Shown one piece after another: positions 19,070 to 28,511 of a stretch of 64,000 bases of DNA. A program made the translations under genes and the position numbers. Every line of letters begins with the position of its first letter. Position 1 is the stretch's first letter. This DNA comes from Bradyrhizobium sp. SRS-191. GTDB taxonomy: Bacteria; Pseudomonadota; Alphaproteobacteria; Rhizobiales; Xanthobacteraceae. The stretch is from contig NZ_JANBVS010000006.1 in NCBI RefSeq assembly GCF_024586915.1, forward strand, positions 62,001 through 126,000. The letters are read 5' to 3'. The notes under the pieces were generated by a model that did not search any database, was not told the origin of the DNA, and saw nothing but the letters and a program-made list of their open reading frames with translations.

Positions 19070-20043
19070 CCCTGCACCGCGCCCATCGCGCTCGCTTTGA
19101 CGCGGTCGGCCTGTTTCCTGATCCAGGCATAGAAGGCGGAAAAACCTTCGCCGGTCTTGGCCGAGATCGTCAGCACCTCGATCTTGGGATTGACGCGGCG
19201 GGCATATTCGATCGTCTGCGCCAGATCGAAATCGAGCACCGGCGCCAGATCGATCTTGTTGATCAGCATCAGTGACGAGGCTGCGAACATGTCGGGATAT
19301 TTGAGCGGCTTGTCCTCGCCTTCGGTGGTCGAGAACACGACGATCTTGCAGGCCTCGCCGAGATCGAACGCCGCCGGGCACACGAGATTGCCGACATTCT
19401 CGATGAACAACAACCCGCCGCGCAGCGGCGGCAACCGGCCATAGGCCTCGCCGACCATCGCCGCGTCGAGATGGCAGCCCTTGCCGGTGTTGATCTGGAT
19501 CGCCGGCACCCCGGTGGCGCGGATGCGCTCGGCGTCGTTCGAGGTCTGCTGATCGCCCTCGATCACCGCGACAGGATGGCTCTGCTTCAGCTCGGAGACG
19601 GCGCGCACCAGCAGCGACGTCTTGCCTGCGCCGGGGCTGGAGACGAAGTTGAAGGCCAGCACATCATGGGCGGCGAAGCGCGCGCGGTTCTCGGCAGCAA
19701 GCCGGTTGTTCTTGCCGAGAATATCGCGCTCGATCTGGATGATGCGCCCGCTCGACAGGCCGGCGATCTCCTGCCCCGCGGGATTGGCCGCGCAGTCGAT
19801 GTGATCGGCGGCGCCGTGCCCGCGATGATGGTGATGCGCATGATCATCGTGGTGATGGTGGTGGCCATGATCGTGGTGGTGGTCATGATCGTGGTCGTGG
19901 TGATGATGCCCGGCATGATCATGGCTGTGATCATGTCCATGGCCATCATGATGGTGATGATGATGATCGCCGTGATCATGATGGTGATGCTCACCCGCTT
20001 CGATCGCGGATTTGCCGTCGCCGCAGCCGCACACCGTACACAT
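19066..20043 (-). CDS. hypB: Nickel-insertion GTPase HypB with histidine-rich nickel store
   Basis: 325 residues from ATG 20043, preceded by GGAGG and sharing bases with the hypA stop; a GTG at 20046 is less likely. It has the N-terminal CTVCGCG high-affinity nickel motif, then a segment of about 60 residues with some 37 histidines alternating with Asp and Gly. The GTPase domain follows ([12 protein letters not shown]-loop, NKIDLAP specificity motif). HypB with HypA loads nickel into the hydrogenase large subunit; the His tract, as in the CooJ-like HypB of B. japonicum, stores nickel. The codon run makes the DNA a low-complexity CAY repeat. Confidence 0.96.
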   Translation of the reverse strand: MCTVCGCGDGKSAIEAGEHHHHDHGDHHHHHHDGHGHDHSHDHAGHHHHDHDHDHHHDHGHHHHHDDHAHHHHRGHGAADHIDCAANPAGQEIAGLSSGRIIQIERDILGKNNRLAAENRARFAAHDVLAFNFVSSPGAGKTSLLVRAVSELKQSHPVAVIEGDQQTSNDAERIRATGVPAIQINTGKGCHLDAAMVGEAYGRLPPLRGGLLFIENVGNLVCPAAFDLGEACKIVVFSTTEGEDKPLKYPDMFAASSLMLINKIDLAPVLDFDLAQTIEYARRVNPKIEVLTISAKTGEGFSAFYAWIRKQADRVKASAMGAVQG

Positions 20044-20384
20044 CACTCGACCTCCAGCTCCTTGACCCGCATGTCCTCACCGCCTGTCACCTGCAGCTGA
20101 TGGCTGCCGCATTCGGGGCAGGCGTCGTAACGCCGGCTGATCTCGACGCTACCAGAGCAGCCGAGGCACCAGGCCGTTCCCTTCTGTTCAATGATCTCCA
20201 GCGCCGCGCCGCGCGCGATCGTATGGGCCGTGACGGCCTCGAAACAGAATCGCAGCGCCTCCGGCGCGACATGGCTGAGCGCGCCGATTTCCAGCCACAC
20301 CGTCTTCACCTTGGAGAAGGCGCCCTTGCGCGCCTCCGCCTCGACGATCTCGACAATGCCCTCGCACAGCGCCATCTCATGCAT
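20043..20384 (-). CDS. hypA: Nickel-delivery protein HypA
   Basis: 113 residues from ATG 20384. The start MHEMAL is essential, since His2 is the nickel ligand. Two CxxC pairs (CLGC and CPEC) form the zinc site. It passes nickel to the hydrogenase precursor together with HypB. Its start overlaps the end of hupK by 8 bases and its stop shares bases with the hypB start. Confidence 0.95.
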   Translation of the reverse strand: MHEMALCEGIVEIVEAEARKGAFSKVKTVWLEIGALSHVAPEALRFCFEAVTAHTIARGAALEIIEQKGTAWCLGCSGSVEISRRYDACPECGSHQLQVTGGEDMRVKELEVE

Positions 20385-21471
20385 CGGCCATCTCCCGGAT
20401 CGAGAGGCGGTAGCCAACGCAGGGATCGAAGGCGCCGATCAGGGCATCGATGGCATTGCGATCCCCGCGGTCTCGCAACATCGCGCCGGTCAGACTCTTC
20501 ACCACCGGCCCACGCGCATGGAAGTTCCACTCCGTCGGCGCCAGGAATTCGAACCGCCGGATGGCACCTTGCGCGTCCAGCTCGACCACATGGTGCAGCC
20601 GGCCCCGCGCACATTCGACCGCGGCCGCGCCGCAGCGCGGGCCGAGCGCATAGCTTGCGAGCACGTCGCCATCCACCGCCTCATCGTCGGACTCGCCGGC
20701 CTCGATCCAGCGCAGCAACGCTGCGATCTCGGCGATCTTTGCAGCGAGCCGGTCAGCTGGTCCGGCGGGAGAAGCAGCACGAGCCGCGTGCCGCGCCCAC
20801 ACGCCCGTTTCGGGGACGCGGCCATCGATGTCGGGCGCCGCCGCGAACGCGGCTCCCTCGTCCATCAGCCGGGTGACGACCGCGCGATCGTCGGCGGCCG
20901 ACAGCACGCCATGCGCTGATGGCATGTGCCTCCATCCTTCCCCATCGGCGACCTCCTCGGCCGCCATCATGATCATTGCGAGCGGAGTTCCCGGCAGGAC
21001 GAACTCAGTCGTCCAGTCTATGCCGAAAGCCTGCAGCCCCATCTTGATCTGTGACAAGGTTTCGGTGCGGGACCGTGGATCGCGATCCGACGGACGCTGC
21101 AGCGACGTGACGGCCTGCAACAGCGGTTGAGTCTGCTGCAGCACACTGCGCGTGAGCGCCGGTGCGAGCAGCAGGCCGCGGAGAAGCTCGGCCAGGCGCT
21201 CGGAGATCAGCGCCTTGATGCGGCGGTGTCGGGTCAGCGCGCCGGCCTGCTCGCCGTGCGCGGCCTCGACAGCCGACAGCAAGGCAACCTGGTGCGCAGT
21301 GGCGCACAGCGAGAACAGCCGCGGCAGCGCCGCAAGCAGCGTCTCCGCCGGCTTGCCCACCGCCAGCCGCCCGAGCGGCGGTCGGGTCCGCGACAGGATG
21401 TCGACCGCGACGATGACCCGATCGGCGACCGACAGCTCGATATCGAGATGGTTGCGGAAGACCGGCGTCAT
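20377..21471 (-). CDS. hupK: Hydrogenase accessory protein HupK
   Basis: 364 residues, overlapping hupJ at its start (ATGA). HupK resembles a degenerate hydrogenase large subunit: the C-terminal FDPCVGYRLSIRE corresponds to the DPCxxC nickel site but retains only one cysteine, and the N-terminal CxxC pair is missing. APTEWNFHARGPVVKSL is also large-subunit-like. HupK is thought to be a scaffold for Fe(CN)2CO transfer under air. I call it a functional accessory gene, not a pseudogene, because it is full length and coupled on both sides. Confidence 0.9.
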   Translation of the reverse strand: MTPVFRNHLDIELSVADRVIVAVDILSRTRPPLGRLAVGKPAETLLAALPRLFSLCATAHQVALLSAVEAAHGEQAGALTRHRRIKALISERLAELLRGLLLAPALTRSVLQQTQPLLQAVTSLQRPSDRDPRSRTETLSQIKMGLQAFGIDWTTEFVLPGTPLAMIMMAAEEVADGEGWRHMPSAHGVLSAADDRAVVTRLMDEGAAFAAAPDIDGRVPETGVWARHAARAASPAGPADRLAAKIAEIAALLRWIEAGESDDEAVDGDVLASYALGPRCGAAAVECARGRLHHVVELDAQGAIRRFEFLAPTEWNFHARGPVVKSLTGAMLRDRGDRNAIDALIGAFDPCVGYRLSIREMADA

Positions 21472-21968
21472 GCGCGGCTCTCCGACAGCGTCCCGCGCAG
21501 GAAGGCGCGACGATCGATACGCGATGCCGTCTCGGCAGGCGCCGGCCTCGTGTCTTCAGGTGCAGTCATCAACGCCGTCAGAGCGGCGTCGGCCGCGACG
21601 CGCGCCGCCGCCATGTCCTCGAACTCAGACATCGGCGAGAACAGCGAGCAGCTGGCAATACGCCCAATCCCGTCGACATCGCCGATCGTGAAGTCGAACG
21701 ATCCGGCCGGCAGCGCGATCTGGACGGTCGATCCAACATCGCCTTCGGCCGGAGTGATGACATTCATGAACCACGGCGTGACGACGATGCCGACCATACG
21801 CCCGTCAACGCATGTGAAGCCAATGGCCTCGACGGCGAGCGCATCGTGATAGATCGGCAGGTCGCGCATGGCGCGGTCGCCGATCTCGCGGTAGACATCG
21901 GCAAGGCGCTCGCCCCACGCGGCCGGCGCGAGCTCGTTCGCCCCCTGCTCGGCCGCGACGGCGCTCAT
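21468..21968 (-). CDS. hupJ: Hydrogenase accessory protein HupJ (HybE family)
   Basis: 166 residues from ATG 21968, overlapping the hupI stop. The segment MRDLPIYHDALAVEAIGF and the following GIVVTPWFMNVI are the HybE/HupJ family core; the tail RRAFLRGTL is also typical. This family checks assembly of Tat-exported hydrogenase large subunits. Unlike some rhizobial relatives it is not fused to the rubredoxin HupI, which is a separate adjacent gene. Confidence 0.9.
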   Translation of the reverse strand: MSAVAAEQGANELAPAAWGERLADVYREIGDRAMRDLPIYHDALAVEAIGFTCVDGRMVGIVVTPWFMNVITPAEGDVGSTVQIALPAGSFDFTIGDVDGIGRIASCSLFSPMSEFEDMAAARVAADAALTALMTAPEDTRPAPAETASRIDRRAFLRGTLSESRA

Positions 21969-22177
21969 GACTCGACCACCATGAACTTGGCCTTCGGCGC
22001 ATCGCAGTTCGGGCAGTGCCAATCCTCTGGCAATGCCGAGAACGGCGTGCCCGGCGCGATCTGCGCGACGCCGTCGCCTTCCGCCGGATCGTAGCGCGTC
22101 CAGCAGATGCCGCACTCCAGCGTGACCTCGTCGGCGAGATCGCTGCGCACGCCGAAATTCTCGAAGCCGGCGCTCAT
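21965..22177 (-). CDS. hupI: Rubredoxin HupI
   Basis: 70 residues with the two rubredoxin iron knuckles, [10 protein letters not shown] and HCPNCDAPK, and the intervening G-T-P-F-x2-L-P-E-D-W run. HupI rubredoxins are needed for hydrogenase assembly in aerobic bacteria, probably as redox protection during small-subunit maturation. Overlaps both hupH and hupJ at the coding ends. Confidence 0.95.
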   Translation of the reverse strand: MSAGFENFGVRSDLADEVTLECGICWTRYDPAEGDGVAQIAPGTPFSALPEDWHCPNCDAPKAKFMVVES

Positions 22178-23037
22178 GTGAAGTACGCCTCGATGATCTG
22201 CTTCAGACGCTCGGCCGAATCCTCGAAATCCTCGGGCGCCGCGAGCGCGACCACCGGCACGCCGCCGACTTCCAGCGTGTCCAGAATGATCGTGTCCATC
22301 GCATTGAAGAACTGCACCGACCAGACATGGCGCACGCCGGTCGCGAGCACACGGCAGGTGCCGTAGCCGCGCGACATCAGCTGGATCGGGCCGTTGCCGA
22401 GCGTCTCCTGCAGGAAGCTCATGTCAGCGGGACTCATCGGCAGCAAAGTGAAGTTGATGGTCTGCGAACGCTGTCCCGGCCGCCAGGCGAGCGCACGCTC
22501 GCGGACCTCGGCCAGCACCGGCAGCGCATTCATCGTGCCCTCGGGCGCCGGCCCGATCACGACATCGCCGGCCGTCAGATCGATCGCGGCGCGCGCGACG
22601 ATCTCCGGCACCGCGCCGATCTCGATATAATCGTGGCTCTCGTCCCGCTCGAGCCGGACGCGCCAAATCCCAGCCAGCACGGATTCCTGGATCTGCGCCA
22701 GCGAGCCGTCAGGCAGCGCCACAACGCCGGCAACCTCGCCCTCGCCGAGCACGTCATCGATCAGCCGGCGTTCGAGATCGTTGAGACCCGCCAGCCGGAA
22801 CAGCTGCGTCGGCGCATCGGCGGTCTGCTTGGCGATCACCGATGCGATCGTCGACAGCAACTCGACGGCGCGCGGACAGCTCCGCGCCAATTCTTCCGAA
22901 TCAAGAGTCGCGAGCTTGGCCAGGGCGCCGGAAGCGGTCAGTCCCTTGTACTGAACGTCGAGGGCCTCCTCGCCGATCGGAAACACGCTGACCGGCTGCT
23001 CCGCGCCTTCAGGCGCAATCCAGAAACCTGGCTTCAT
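22174..23037 (-). CDS. hupH: Hydrogenase accessory protein HupH (HyaF family)
   Basis: 287 residues. [27 protein letters not shown] and [24 protein letters not shown] are recognisable HupH/HyaF runs. The family helps mature the iron-sulfur small subunit of Tat-exported hydrogenases under oxygen. It overlaps hupG and hupI at both ends. Confidence 0.92.
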   Translation of the reverse strand: MKPGFWIAPEGAEQPVSVFPIGEEALDVQYKGLTASGALAKLATLDSEELARSCPRAVELLSTIASVIAKQTADAPTQLFRLAGLNDLERRLIDDVLGEGEVAGVVALPDGSLAQIQESVLAGIWRVRLERDESHDYIEIGAVPEIVARAAIDLTAGDVVIGPAPEGTMNALPVLAEVRERALAWRPGQRSQTINFTLLPMSPADMSFLQETLGNGPIQLMSRGYGTCRVLATGVRHVWSVQFFNAMDTIILDTLEVGGVPVVALAAPEDFEDSAERLKQIIEAYFT

Positions 23038-23480
23038 CGGTCGCCTCCTGAAAGCTGATGCGCGGGAACGATACTGGCGACGACCGTCGCCACTGCGCCG
23101 GCCGGGCGATCAATGAGCCGCGAGATGCGATCGACATAGACCGACCAGTCCTGGATCTTGGCGATCACGCCGAGCGTCTCGGTGCCGCGGCAGAAGATCA
23201 GCGACGGCTGCACCCGGACGCCGAAGCGCGCACCAAGCTCGGCTTCCGCATCGCGCGCGATCACCGCGCCCCGCAGCCGGCCCTGAAACGCCGTGATCAG
23301 CTCTGGCAAGACGATGGCGACGTCCAGCGCCTCCGGAAAGCGCGCGGGATCGCCGGCCGAGAGCAGCACGGCAATCGCGCCCGTCCGCGCCACGCCGTCC
23401 AGGAACGCATCGACAGTGCCGGCATCGACCTCCGGCAAACCGCCTCGCAAGCGCGTGCCATCACGCTGCAGCCTCTCCAT
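23034..23480 (-). CDS. hupG: Hydrogenase accessory protein HupG (HyaE family)
   Basis: 148 residues from ATG 23480, with AAAGGAAC upstream. Thioredoxin-like fold without the CxxC active site: [24 protein letters not shown] and [14 protein letters not shown] are the HyaE/HupG features. It binds the Tat signal of the small subunit as a proofreading chaperone. It is the first gene after the 233-base AT-rich gap and opens the tightly overlapped series that runs to hupT, so it may have its own promoter. Confidence 0.88.
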   Translation of the reverse strand: MERLQRDGTRLRGGLPEVDAGTVDAFLDGVARTGAIAVLLSAGDPARFPEALDVAIVLPELITAFQGRLRGAVIARDAEAELGARFGVRVQPSLIFCRGTETLGVIAKIQDWSVYVDRISRLIDRPAGAVATVVASIVPAHQLSGGDR

Positions 23481-23622
23481 GGATGTTCCTTTGTGACCAG
23501 TTATCGTTGTCGGTCCTCTGAATGGACAGCAATCGACGTGCCAGACGGCCGCCGTCGCCGTGATCACATCAAGTGACTGAATATTCTCAGTAATTTTTCT
23601 GCATTAGGAATTGCGCAAGATC

Positions 23623-23688
23623 TCTGCAAAGATAGTTTGCAGACGGAAGCCGACAACTTTCTTTTTGATTGGATACCTTGTTGTCGGC
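23623..23688. promoter_or_regulatory. Two inverted repeats in the AT-rich hupF-hupG gap
   Basis: TCTGCAAA (23623-23630) and TTTGCAGA (23636-23643) form a perfect 8-base dyad with a 5-base spacer. GCCGACAAC (23649-23657) and GTTGTCGGC (23680-23688) form a perfect 9-base stem with a 22-base loop rich in T on the plus strand. Together they occupy the only long gap in an otherwise packed operon. They could be a terminator/attenuator for the hupSLCDF part, an operator, or a processing site. No convincing sigma-54 site is nearby. Confidence 0.5.
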
Positions 23689-23713
23689 GACCGGACAGAG
23701 GCTCGTGCGCCCT

Positions 23714-24004
23714 TCAGCGCAGATGCTCCGGCAGCTCCGGCTCGCGGCCGATCAGGTCGGCGAAGAAGTCGTCGCAATTCTCACCGCTCATTGCGGCCTG
23801 CAGCCCGCGCAGCGCGTCACCGATCAGCCGCGCCTCTTCGTCATCGAGCAGGCGCACCGCATTGTCGAGATAGACCAGGACCTTCGCGCCGACCGGCGGG
23901 TTCGACAGCAGCAGCACGGAGACGCGGCGCTCCTCGCCGTCAAATCTGCACAGCGCCGAGACGCCATCGGTCTCGACGATCGTCATCGGCAGGCCCAGGC
24001 ACAT
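23714..24004 (-). CDS. hupF: HypC-like hydrogenase chaperone HupF
   Basis: 96 residues beginning MCLGLPM, with the HypC-type second-position cysteine and the VGAKVLVYLDNAVRLLDDEEA core. The C-terminal extension (ENCDDFFADLIGREPEL) distinguishes HupF from HypC. HupF stabilises the hydrogenase large subunit during maturation in air. Start at 24004 is fixed by the need for Cys2. The 233 bases downstream lack a gene. Confidence 0.92.
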   Translation of the reverse strand: MCLGLPMTIVETDGVSALCRFDGEERRVSVLLLSNPPVGAKVLVYLDNAVRLLDDEEARLIGDALRGLQAAMSGENCDDFFADLIGREPELPEHLR

Positions 24005-24029
24005 GGCAAACTCCCTCGCGACACGCCGG

Positions 24030-24614
24030 CTATCCGGCCGGGTCCGCGCCCATCTCGTAGCTGTGATGATCGATGTCGTTGGCGAGCAGGCGCGCATCGC
24101 CGGCGAGCGGCTCGCTCCGCAACACGGCCGAGACGCCCCACTCGGCGAGCACGGCACAGGCCAGTTGGATCGCAGGTTCGATCTGGGCGCGGACCGGTCC
24201 CGTCAGCGGCCCGCCCCAATCCTCGAGATCCAGCGGCTGGCAGCCGATCAGCGCAAGCCGCTGCGGATAGCGGCCGAGGAGATCGGCTGCGCTCAGCACC
24301 TCCTGGAAGCCGGTCTGGTGCAGGCTCATCTTTTTGGCGCCGGTGAAACGCGGCACCTCCTCGTCCCGGACGAGCTTGAGCTCGCCGGGCGCGAGGCCAT
24401 AGTCGATGGCGTCGAACACGATCAGCCCGTCGGCCTCCTCGACGTAGTTCACGAGATAGAGCCCCTGCGTGCCGCCATCGAGGATCGTGACGTTGTCCGG
24501 CACGGCGTAGCGGCGGTGGAATTCCTCCACCACGCGCACGCCAAACCCCTCATCGGCCCACAGGATGTTGCCGATGCCGAGCACCAGAATGCGGTCGAGC
24601 TTCGCTTCAGCCAT
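24030..24614 (-). CDS. hupD: Hydrogenase maturation endopeptidase HupD
   Basis: 194 residues from ATG 24614. GIGNILWADEGFG, VFDAIDYG and SLHQTGF give the nickel-sensing Glu, Asp and His of the HybD/HupD proteases. It cuts the C-terminal extension off HupL after nickel insertion; a 15-residue extension is present on HupL (25383-27173), whereas HupV has none. Gap to hupC is 10 bases. Confidence 0.94.
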   Translation of the reverse strand: MAEAKLDRILVLGIGNILWADEGFGVRVVEEFHRRYAVPDNVTILDGGTQGLYLVNYVEEADGLIVFDAIDYGLAPGELKLVRDEEVPRFTGAKKMSLHQTGFQEVLSAADLLGRYPQRLALIGCQPLDLEDWGGPLTGPVRAQIEPAIQLACAVLAEWGVSAVLRSEPLAGDARLLANDIDHHSYEMGADPAG

Positions 24615-24624
24615 CACGCGGCTC

Positions 24625-25368
24625 CTACTCGCGGAACTGCCGCTCGCCTGAGATCATCGACGAGATGATGCTCTGACGGGACATGATGTCCTCGCGGATC
24701 GCGGCATAGACGTGCACCGTCACGAACATCACCAGCGCCCACATGCCGAGATGATGATAGGTGTGGACGTCCTGGCTGTTCGGCCAGATCGAGAACACCC
24801 AGCCGAACAATTTGTACTGCCAGCTGTCGATACCCTCGCCTTCAGAATACAGCGCGAAGCCGGTGACGATCATGAAGGCGACGAACACCGTGAAGCCGGT
24901 GAACATCGCCGTCTGCGCCAGCGGGTTGTGTCCGACATACATCTTCGGCTCACGCTCCAGGAACGCATACCAGCGGATCTCGTGCAGCACTTCCTTCCAG
25001 AACTGCTTGCGATGCACGGGGATGTAGAAGATCTGCCGCGAGTGATGGTTACCGACGAAGGCCCAGAGGATGCGGGCGAGGAAGAACACCGCCAGCACCT
25101 GCCCGGCCGCGAAATGCGTGAACCGGATATAGCCCATCGCGAAGCTGCCCGAGGCCTCGCCCTCCACGGTCGGCAGCGGCGTCCCGATCAGATAGCCGGT
25201 GACCATCAGCACGAGGATTGCGAACGCGTTGACCCAGTGGCAGATGCGCACCGGGGCTTCGTAGACATAGACCGTGGGCCGGCCGATCGCGCGCTCACCG
25301 GCGGCGTCGGCCGCGATGGCGGCGAGGTTGGACTCGGTCTCCGGCGGACGTGCAACGGCATCCATCAT
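24625..25368 (-). CDS. hupC: Hydrogenase cytochrome b subunit HupC
   Basis: 247 residues from ATG 25368 (or 25365). Four hydrophobic segments with histidines in the expected places: RICHWVNAF, RFTHFAAGQVL, and DVHTYHHLGMW, which hold two b haems. It anchors HupSL to the outer face of the cytoplasmic membrane and passes electrons from H2 to quinone. Located directly after hupL as in all HupSLC-type uptake hydrogenases. Confidence 0.94.
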   Translation of the reverse strand: MMDAVARPPETESNLAAIAADAAGERAIGRPTVYVYEAPVRICHWVNAFAILVLMVTGYLIGTPLPTVEGEASGSFAMGYIRFTHFAAGQVLAVFFLARILWAFVGNHHSRQIFYIPVHRKQFWKEVLHEIRWYAFLEREPKMYVGHNPLAQTAMFTGFTVFVAFMIVTGFALYSEGEGIDSWQYKLFGWVFSIWPNSQDVHTYHHLGMWALVMFVTVHVYAAIREDIMSRQSIISSMISGERQFRE

Positions 25369-25382
25369 GGTGCTTCTCCGCC

Positions 25383-27173
25383 CTACCTGACCTTGACCGT
25401 CGCCATTTCCTGGCCGTCCGGGCTCATGACGTGCGTCGAGCACGCCAGGCACGGATCGAACGAATGGATCGTCCGCAGGATCTCCAGCGGCTTCTCCGGA
25501 TCCGCCATCGGCGTATCCATCAGCGACGCCTCGAAGGCGCCGATGTTGCCCTTGGGATCCCTGGGCGAGCCGTTCCAGGTGGTCGGCACCACGCACTGGT
25601 AGTTGTCGATCTTGGTGTCCTTGATCTTGATCCAGTGCGCGAGCGCACCGCGCGGCGCCTCGGTGAAGCCGTAGCCCTTGGCCTCCTTCGGCCAGCTCTC
25701 CGGCTTCCACTTCTCGACATTGGCTGTGGAGGAATCGCCAGACTTGATGCGCGCCACCAGCTTGTCCTGGAAGTAGCGCATCTGCGTCGCCGCCCAGTCG
25801 CATTCGAGCGCGCGGGCCGCGGTGCGGCCGAGCGTCGAGAACAATGCCGTCACCGGCAGATTCAGCGTCTTCAGGAGCTTGTCCGTCGGCTCCTTGAACT
25901 CCGGCTTGTTCTGCGCGTAGCCGATGATGTAGCGCGCCAGCGGCCCGACCTCGACCGCATTGCCGCGCCAGCGCGGCGCCTTGATCCAGGAGTATTTGCC
26001 GCCCTCGTCGAGCTCCTTGATGTCGGTCTTGGTGCCCTTGGCATTCGGGCCGAGCTGGTAGTTCGGCTCGGTCACGCCGTCCCAGGGGTGCAGACCCTTG
26101 CTCTCATCGGGGTATTTGTACCAGGAATGCGTCACGAACTCCTGGATCTGCTCGGGATCGCCATGATCGATCGGCAGCACCTCGTTGAGATTGCCGTTGA
26201 GGATCACGCCGCGCGGCAGCTTGAGGTTCTTGGCCGAATAGTCGTTGGCGTTCTCCGGGATGTCGCCATAGGACATCACGCTCTTGCCGGAGAGGCCGCC
26301 GCCATAGAGCCAGTCCTTGTAGAACGAGCCGATGGCGACGACGTCGGGCAGATAGACCTTCTGCACGAACTCGATCGAGCGGTCGATGATCGAGGAGACG
26401 AGGTTGAGCCGCTCCATGTTGATGGCGCCGACCGCGCCCGTGCCGTCGACATTGACCGCACAGGGCACGCCGCCGACCAGCCAGTTCGGATGCGGGTTCT
26501 TGCCGCCATAGATGGTGTGGATCTTGACGATCTCCTTCTGGAAATCGAGCGCTTCCAGATAATGCGCGACCGCCATGAGGTTCGCCTCCGGCGGCAGCTT
26601 GTAGGCGGCATGGCCCCAATAGGCGTTCTTGAACGGGCCGAGTTGGCCTGACTCGACGAACTTGGTCAGCCGGATCTGCAGGTCCTTGAAATAGCCCGGC
26701 GACGACAGTGGCCAGTCCGAGATCGACTGCGCCAGCGCCGAGGTCGCCTTCGGATCGGCCTTCAGAGCCGAGACGACGTCGACCCAGTCGAGCGCATGCA
26801 AATGATAGAAGTGCACGAGATGATCGTGCACCTGCAGGCAGAGCTGCATGATGTTGCGGATCGAGTTGGCATTGTCGGGGATCATGATCCCCAGCGCGTT
26901 CTCGACCGCGCGAACCGAGGTCAGCGCATGCGTGCCGGTGCAGACGCCGCAGATCCGCTCGGTGAAGGCCCAGGCGTCGCGCGGATCGCGGTTGCGCAGG
27001 ATAGTCTCGATGCCGCGCCACATCGTGCCGGTCGAGACGGCGTTGCGGATGACGTTGTTGGAGTCGACGTTCACCTCGACGCGCAGATGTCCCTCGATGC
27101 GCGTGAGCGGATCGACGACGACGCGCTTGCCGGAATTGTCGAGATTGAAGCCGTTGGGAGTCTGGATGCCCAT
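25383..27173 (-). CDS. hupL: Uptake [NiFe] hydrogenase large subunit HupL
   Basis: 596 residues. Nickel ligands are in RICGVC (C75 and C78) and DPCLACSTH (C575 and C578), followed by H581 and a 15-residue tail removed by Hup[15 protein letters not shown] at the start and [13 protein letters not shown] are group 1 features. It oxidises H2 in the periplasm in complex with HupS and HupC. No signal peptide of its own: it is exported with Tat-tagged HupS. Directly downstream of hupS (21-base gap). Confidence 0.97.
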   Translation of the reverse strand: MGIQTPNGFNLDNSGKRVVVDPLTRIEGHLRVEVNVDSNNVIRNAVSTGTMWRGIETILRNRDPRDAWAFTERICGVCTGTHALTSVRAVENALGIMIPDNANSIRNIMQLCLQVHDHLVHFYHLHALDWVDVVSALKADPKATSALAQSISDWPLSSPGYFKDLQIRLTKFVESGQLGPFKNAYWGHAAYKLPPEANLMAVAHYLEALDFQKEIVKIHTIYGGKNPHPNWLVGGVPCAVNVDGTGAVGAINMERLNLVSSIIDRSIEFVQKVYLPDVVAIGSFYKDWLYGGGLSGKSVMSYGDIPENANDYSAKNLKLPRGVILNGNLNEVLPIDHGDPEQIQEFVTHSWYKYPDESKGLHPWDGVTEPNYQLGPNAKGTKTDIKELDEGGKYSWIKAPRWRGNAVEVGPLARYIIGYAQNKPEFKEPTDKLLKTLNLPVTALFSTLGRTAARALECDWAATQMRYFQDKLVARIKSGDSSTANVEKWKPESWPKEAKGYGFTEAPRGALAHWIKIKDTKIDNYQCVVPTTWNGSPRDPKGNIGAFEASLMDTPMADPEKPLEILRTIHSFDPCLACSTHVMSPDGQEMATVKVR

Positions 27174-27194
27174 CGTTGCCTGCCCTGAACTGAA

Positions 27195-28286
27195 TTAATG
27201 ATCTTGCCTGGTGTCGTCGCGGTTGGTCGCAAGCCGCTTCACGGCCGTGACCGCCGCATGCGCCGCGACCGCCGCGCCGACCGTGCCGGCCGCGACCATG
27301 CCGACCTCGTCGGCGTTGCGCTCGATGCCGAACTGTTTGATCGTGGTGAGCCGGTCGTAGAACGAGCCCTTGTCCCAGAATCCGTCCTCGGAGCAGCCGA
27401 TGCAGCCGTGGCCGGACTGGATCGGGAACGACACGCCGCCATTCCAGCGCACGGTCGAACAGGCGTTGTAGGTGGTCGGGCCCTTGCAGCCCATCTTGTA
27501 GAGGCAATAGCCCTTGCGCGCGGCCTCGTCGTCCCATTCCTCGACGAACTGGCCGGCATCGAAATGCGGTCGGCGATAGCATTTGTCGTGGATGCGCTGC
27601 GAGTAGAACATCTTCGGCCGGCCCTGGCGATCGAGTTCGGGCAGCTTGCCGAAGGTGGTGATGAAGGTGACGACACCGGTCATCACTTCCGCGATCGGCG
27701 GGCAGCCCGGCACCTTGATGATCGGCTTGTTGGTGATCACCTTGTCGATCGGGGTCGCCTGCGTCGGATTGGGCTTGGCCGCCTGCACGCAGCCCCAGGA
27801 CGCGCACGCGCCCCAGGCGATGATCGCCATCGCGTCCTCGGCCATCACCTTCAGCTTCTCGACGAACGGCTTGCCGCCGTCGATGCAGAACATGCCGCCT
27901 TCGTTGAGCGGCGGGTTGCCCTCGACGGCGAGGATGTATTGACCCTTGTACTTGGCGCGGGTCTCTTCGAGGATCTCCTCGGCCTGCTGGCCGGCCGCCG
28001 CCATGATCGTGTCGTCGTAATCGAGCGAGATCATCGACAGTACGACGTCCTTCACGAGCGGATGCGCCGAGCGGATGAAGCTCTCCGAGCAGCAGGTGCA
28101 TTCCAGCCCGTGCATCCAGATCACCGGCGTACGCGGCTTTGTCTCCAGTGCATTGGCAATGCGCGTCGCGGCGAGCGGGCCAAGCCCGAGGCTCGTCGCG
28201 GTCAGGCTGCAGAACTTATGGAAGCTGCGCCGCGTGATGCCCTGGCGCCGGATCACGCTGTAAAAAGTTTCTGTCGTCGCGCCCAT
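27195..28286 (-). CDS. hupS: Uptake [NiFe] hydrogenase small subunit HupS (six-cysteine proximal cluster)
   Basis: 363 residues from ATG 28286 after GGGGGAGGA. The N-terminus bears a Tat signal ([10 protein letters not shown] at 17-26). Proximal cluster cysteines are C63, C65, C66 (ECTCCSES), C161 and C166 (GACASWGC), and C195 (PGCPP). The extra C65 and C166 replace glycines of standard enzymes and are the hallmark of the [4Fe-3S] cluster in oxygen-tolerant membrane hydrogenases such as R. eutropha HoxK. A C-terminal hydrophobic helix (about 330-350) anchors it to the membrane. Upstream is a sigma-54 promoter. Confidence 0.97.
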   Translation of the reverse strand: MGATTETFYSVIRRQGITRRSFHKFCSLTATSLGLGPLAATRIANALETKPRTPVIWMHGLECTCCSESFIRSAHPLVKDVVLSMISLDYDDTIMAAAGQQAEEILEETRAKYKGQYILAVEGNPPLNEGGMFCIDGGKPFVEKLKVMAEDAMAIIAWGACASWGCVQAAKPNPTQATPIDKVITNKPIIKVPGCPPIAEVMTGVVTFITTFGKLPELDRQGRPKMFYSQRIHDKCYRRPHFDAGQFVEEWDDEAARKGYCLYKMGCKGPTTYNACSTVRWNGGVSFPIQSGHGCIGCSEDGFWDKGSFYDRLTTIKQFGIERNADEVGMVAAGTVGAAVAAHAAVTAVKRLATNRDDTRQDH

Positions 28287-28346
28287 CAAGTCCTCCCCCT
28301 GCTATCGCGTTGGCGATCATCCGATCGCGATCTGGCGAGAGGGACA

Positions 28347-28361
28347 GCAAGATGCGGGCCA
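28347..28361 (-). promoter_or_regulatory. Sigma-54 (-24/-12) promoter of hupSL
   Basis: The minus strand reads TGGCCCGCATCTTGC, with the invariant GG and GC exactly 10 bases apart (consensus TGGCAC-N5-TTGC). Transcription would start near 28335, about 50 bases before the hupS ATG. It fits the presence of the sigma-54 activator HoxA. Confidence 0.75.
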
Positions 28362-28378
28362 GCATCATTGCTGAATTT

Positions 28379-28393
28379 GAATCATAATGATTC
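28379..28393. promoter_or_regulatory. Perfect palindrome upstream of the hupS promoter
   Basis: GAATCATAATGATTC, two 7-base arms around one A, lies 18 bases upstream of the -24 element. It is too close to the promoter to be a usual remote enhancer, and could be a binding site for HoxA, an anaerobic or metal regulator, or an architectural protein. Confidence 0.45.
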
Positions 28394-28511
28394 CAGATGC
28401 TTGGAGTTGGGGTGCGAGCTCGAATACCACGTCAGAGCGGATTATCCGGCGACAAACGGAAATCACGCGCTTTGCACCCGACAAGCTAGTTTCCGCTCCC
28501 TTGGAGCCCGC

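Noticed and set aside
20377-21471. hupK as a decayed hydrogenase large subunit
   Set aside because: The missing cysteines are normal for HupK, the frame is intact and it is translationally coupled to its neighbours.
26104-28101. 665-codon minus frame spanning the hupS-hupL boundary
   Set aside because: Out-of-frame shadow of hupS and hupL, which both have full motifs and correct lengths.
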